The position numbers and the translations under genes were made by a program. This document shows positions 62,701 to 64,000 of a DNA stretch of 64,000 nucleotides, in pieces. The notes beneath the pieces are model-generated. The model was not told the DNA's origin. It saw nothing but the letters and a program-made list of their open reading frames with translations, and searched no databases. The first letter of the stretch is position 1. The number at the start of each line of letters is the position of its first letter. The stretch comes from Trichoplax sp. H2 (lineage: Eukaryota; Placozoa; Uniplacotomia; Trichoplacea): assembly GCA_003344405.1 (NCBI GenBank), contig NOWV01000044.1, positions 62,001 through 126,000 on the forward strand, given 5' to 3'.

Positions 62701-64000
62701 GCAATTTCCATTGCTACAGTACTATGGTGATTGATCAAAAGAATCTATAAAATTTTGATAGATTCTCGTCATTCATAAACATCTCTAGTACAATTTTTTA
62801 AGATAGAAGGAACTACGCGCATGTCCATGGAAATAATTCAAATCCAGGAAAGTATGAAATAACTTTGAAACCTACCAAGAGTATTGCCGTCATATTTTGG
62901 ATGTTACAACTAATTCACAATCTATAAGCAGATTTACTACATGCACTTGAATAACGAACGTTTCCTATAAACTACAATTCTAGCATGCACAACATTTATA
63001 CTATCTATCATAGTAATGCAAAGTGAATTAGATTTACATTAACATCCTCTGTACACTAGAACTGCTCTATCTCCATCCATGTACTTCCTACTAAAGTATA
63101 CAGCGATGCTGAATCGATCGCGTCGAAAAGAATATAATTGAAAAAATTATATTTACATTTAGGTAGCTGCCTCACTGATAGAAAGGATTATTTCTTGCTA
63201 TATATGGTGGATGGAAATCAAAGTAGGGCGATCCTAATAACTGGTAATACTATCATGCATTTCTACGATCTTACAGTAAGAGTAATACAATATTCGATCA
63301 TGATTGCAAACAAGAAAGGCCTGAACAGCTAAATGGGGACTTGACACTTTGCAATTGTCCACATGATCAATTGCCATCACGCTATTCTTGCATCATATAA
63401 TAACTGGCGTTATTGCATTCAATATGAGTAATAGTCACCGATTTTATAATAGTAATGAAGGTGTTATATTTTACCACATTTGGAGGCTGCGGAGTGTTGT
63501 TAACAACTTCGAGTTTTTGCCGATATAAAGAGATGATGGATTCATTAATTTTCAGCTTTTTGGTCAACGAATCGGTTTCCTGCCTGTAACAGTATTCAAG
63601 AATATATCATTGTGCCGACTGTTTTATGATAGCATGAACATCCTTGAGATTTTGTACATCTTTTGCAAATGATAGATTTCATTAATTAAGACTAGGTCAA
63701 CGCCATGCTTACTATACTGTATATATATACTAGGGTCAAGAATAAACCATTCAAGCCACGAGAACGTGATTGTCATAAGAGGTTACAAATATACGCAACT
63801 TAGCTATTGCATTTATTCATCACGTTGATCATGTTGTGAAATTATTAATTCTACCTGAAGTAATCATCGAAAGATACCATATTTTCGGATGAATTTGATT
63901 TACAGTTCGCTAGGGTATGGTCAGTTTGATTTGTATTAAAATGCTGCTGCTGTAATGGTGATGCAGGAGGTTGATTGGATTCATCTTCAGTTGAGCTATG
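59737..64000 (-). CDS. VPS9D1: VPS9 domain-containing protein 1, 5' part outside window
   Basis: Fourteen exons in coding order: from beyond 64000 to 63855, 63475-63583, 62514-62576, 62323-62375, 62089-62176, 61705-61790, 61483-61619, 61118-61291, 60876-61005, 60669-60771, 60475-60571, 60171-60261, 59945-60049, 59737-59833; 492 residues seen. The N-terminal portion is polar and Gln-rich, followed by coiled-coil-like segments (LTKKLKINE, MQERQSKLKRELDR). EDEKRQLLISVWQFEKG, EWTASVHAKLK and DHPLTRLM follow human VPS9D1 in order. The C-terminus is a VPS9 Rab5-type GEF domain: SPSKKLRCLVRTVRAIF, then CDDLLPILSFVIIKA and NEEGYCLTSLQAALGYV. The Asp of DDLLP and the Tyr of EEGY, at positions of the catalytic pair in Rabex-5, are kept, so exchange activity on endosomal Rabs is plausible (inference). 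The intron after 61483 has a GC donor. The exact joint between 63475 and 62576 could hide one more small exon. Confidence 0.93.

Overview
The window is eukaryotic nuclear DNA, AT-rich (GC roughly one third by eye), with genes split by many short GT-AG introns, most of them about 60-400 bp. The gene set is animal: an Iroquois (Irx) TALE homeobox gene, an alpha-carbonic anhydrase family gene, a peroxisomal Lon protease, a PIP4P/TMEM55 phosphatase, an Acinus (ACIN1) gene and a VPS9D1-type Rab GEF. Small introns, AT-richness, moderate gene density and proteins close to the human ones suggest an early-branching animal. A placozoan (Trichoplax/Hoilungia type) is my best guess, but the species is inferred, not proven.

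Layout. 1-2165 (+): last four exons of a carbonic anhydrase or carbonic anhydrase-related protein; its 5' part lies to the left. 2166-30210: about 28 kb in which I find no convincing gene. Its left half (3.6-13.9 kb) holds a series of diverged tandem arrays with units of about 105-190 bp; the rest looks like plain AT-rich DNA. 30211-32422 (+): Irx, four exons. 32423-35363: 3' flank, then about 1 kb saturated with GTAC/CTGTAC palindromes, including a 226-bp tandem duplication, directly in front of LONP2. 35364-43227 (+): LONP2, reconstructed as 30 in-frame exons coding 826 aa and ending in the peroxisomal signal SRL. 44757-46386 or about 46463 (-): PIP4P, convergent with LONP2. About 46.5-54.2 kb: a repeat-rich divergent interval with a four-unit duplication, a second palindrome cluster, a 104-109-bp array and a perfect long hairpin. 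54210-58935 (+): ACIN1, 14 exons, 504 aa, with a tandem array in intron 3. 59737-64000 (-): VPS9D1, 14 exons seen, 5' end beyond the right edge, convergent with ACIN1.

The genes do not form one pathway. LONP2 acts in peroxisomes, PIP4P and VPS9D1 on endosomal/lysosomal membranes, ACIN1 in the nucleus with splicing complexes, and Irx as a transcription factor. The neighbourhood itself is notable: the human relatives of Irx, LONP2 and VPS9D1 lie on 16q, and those of PIP4P and ACIN1 both lie in 14q11.2, so the block may keep fragments of ancestral animal linkage. Exon joins were checked by hand for reading-frame continuity. UTRs, transcription starts and poly(A) sites could not be determined.
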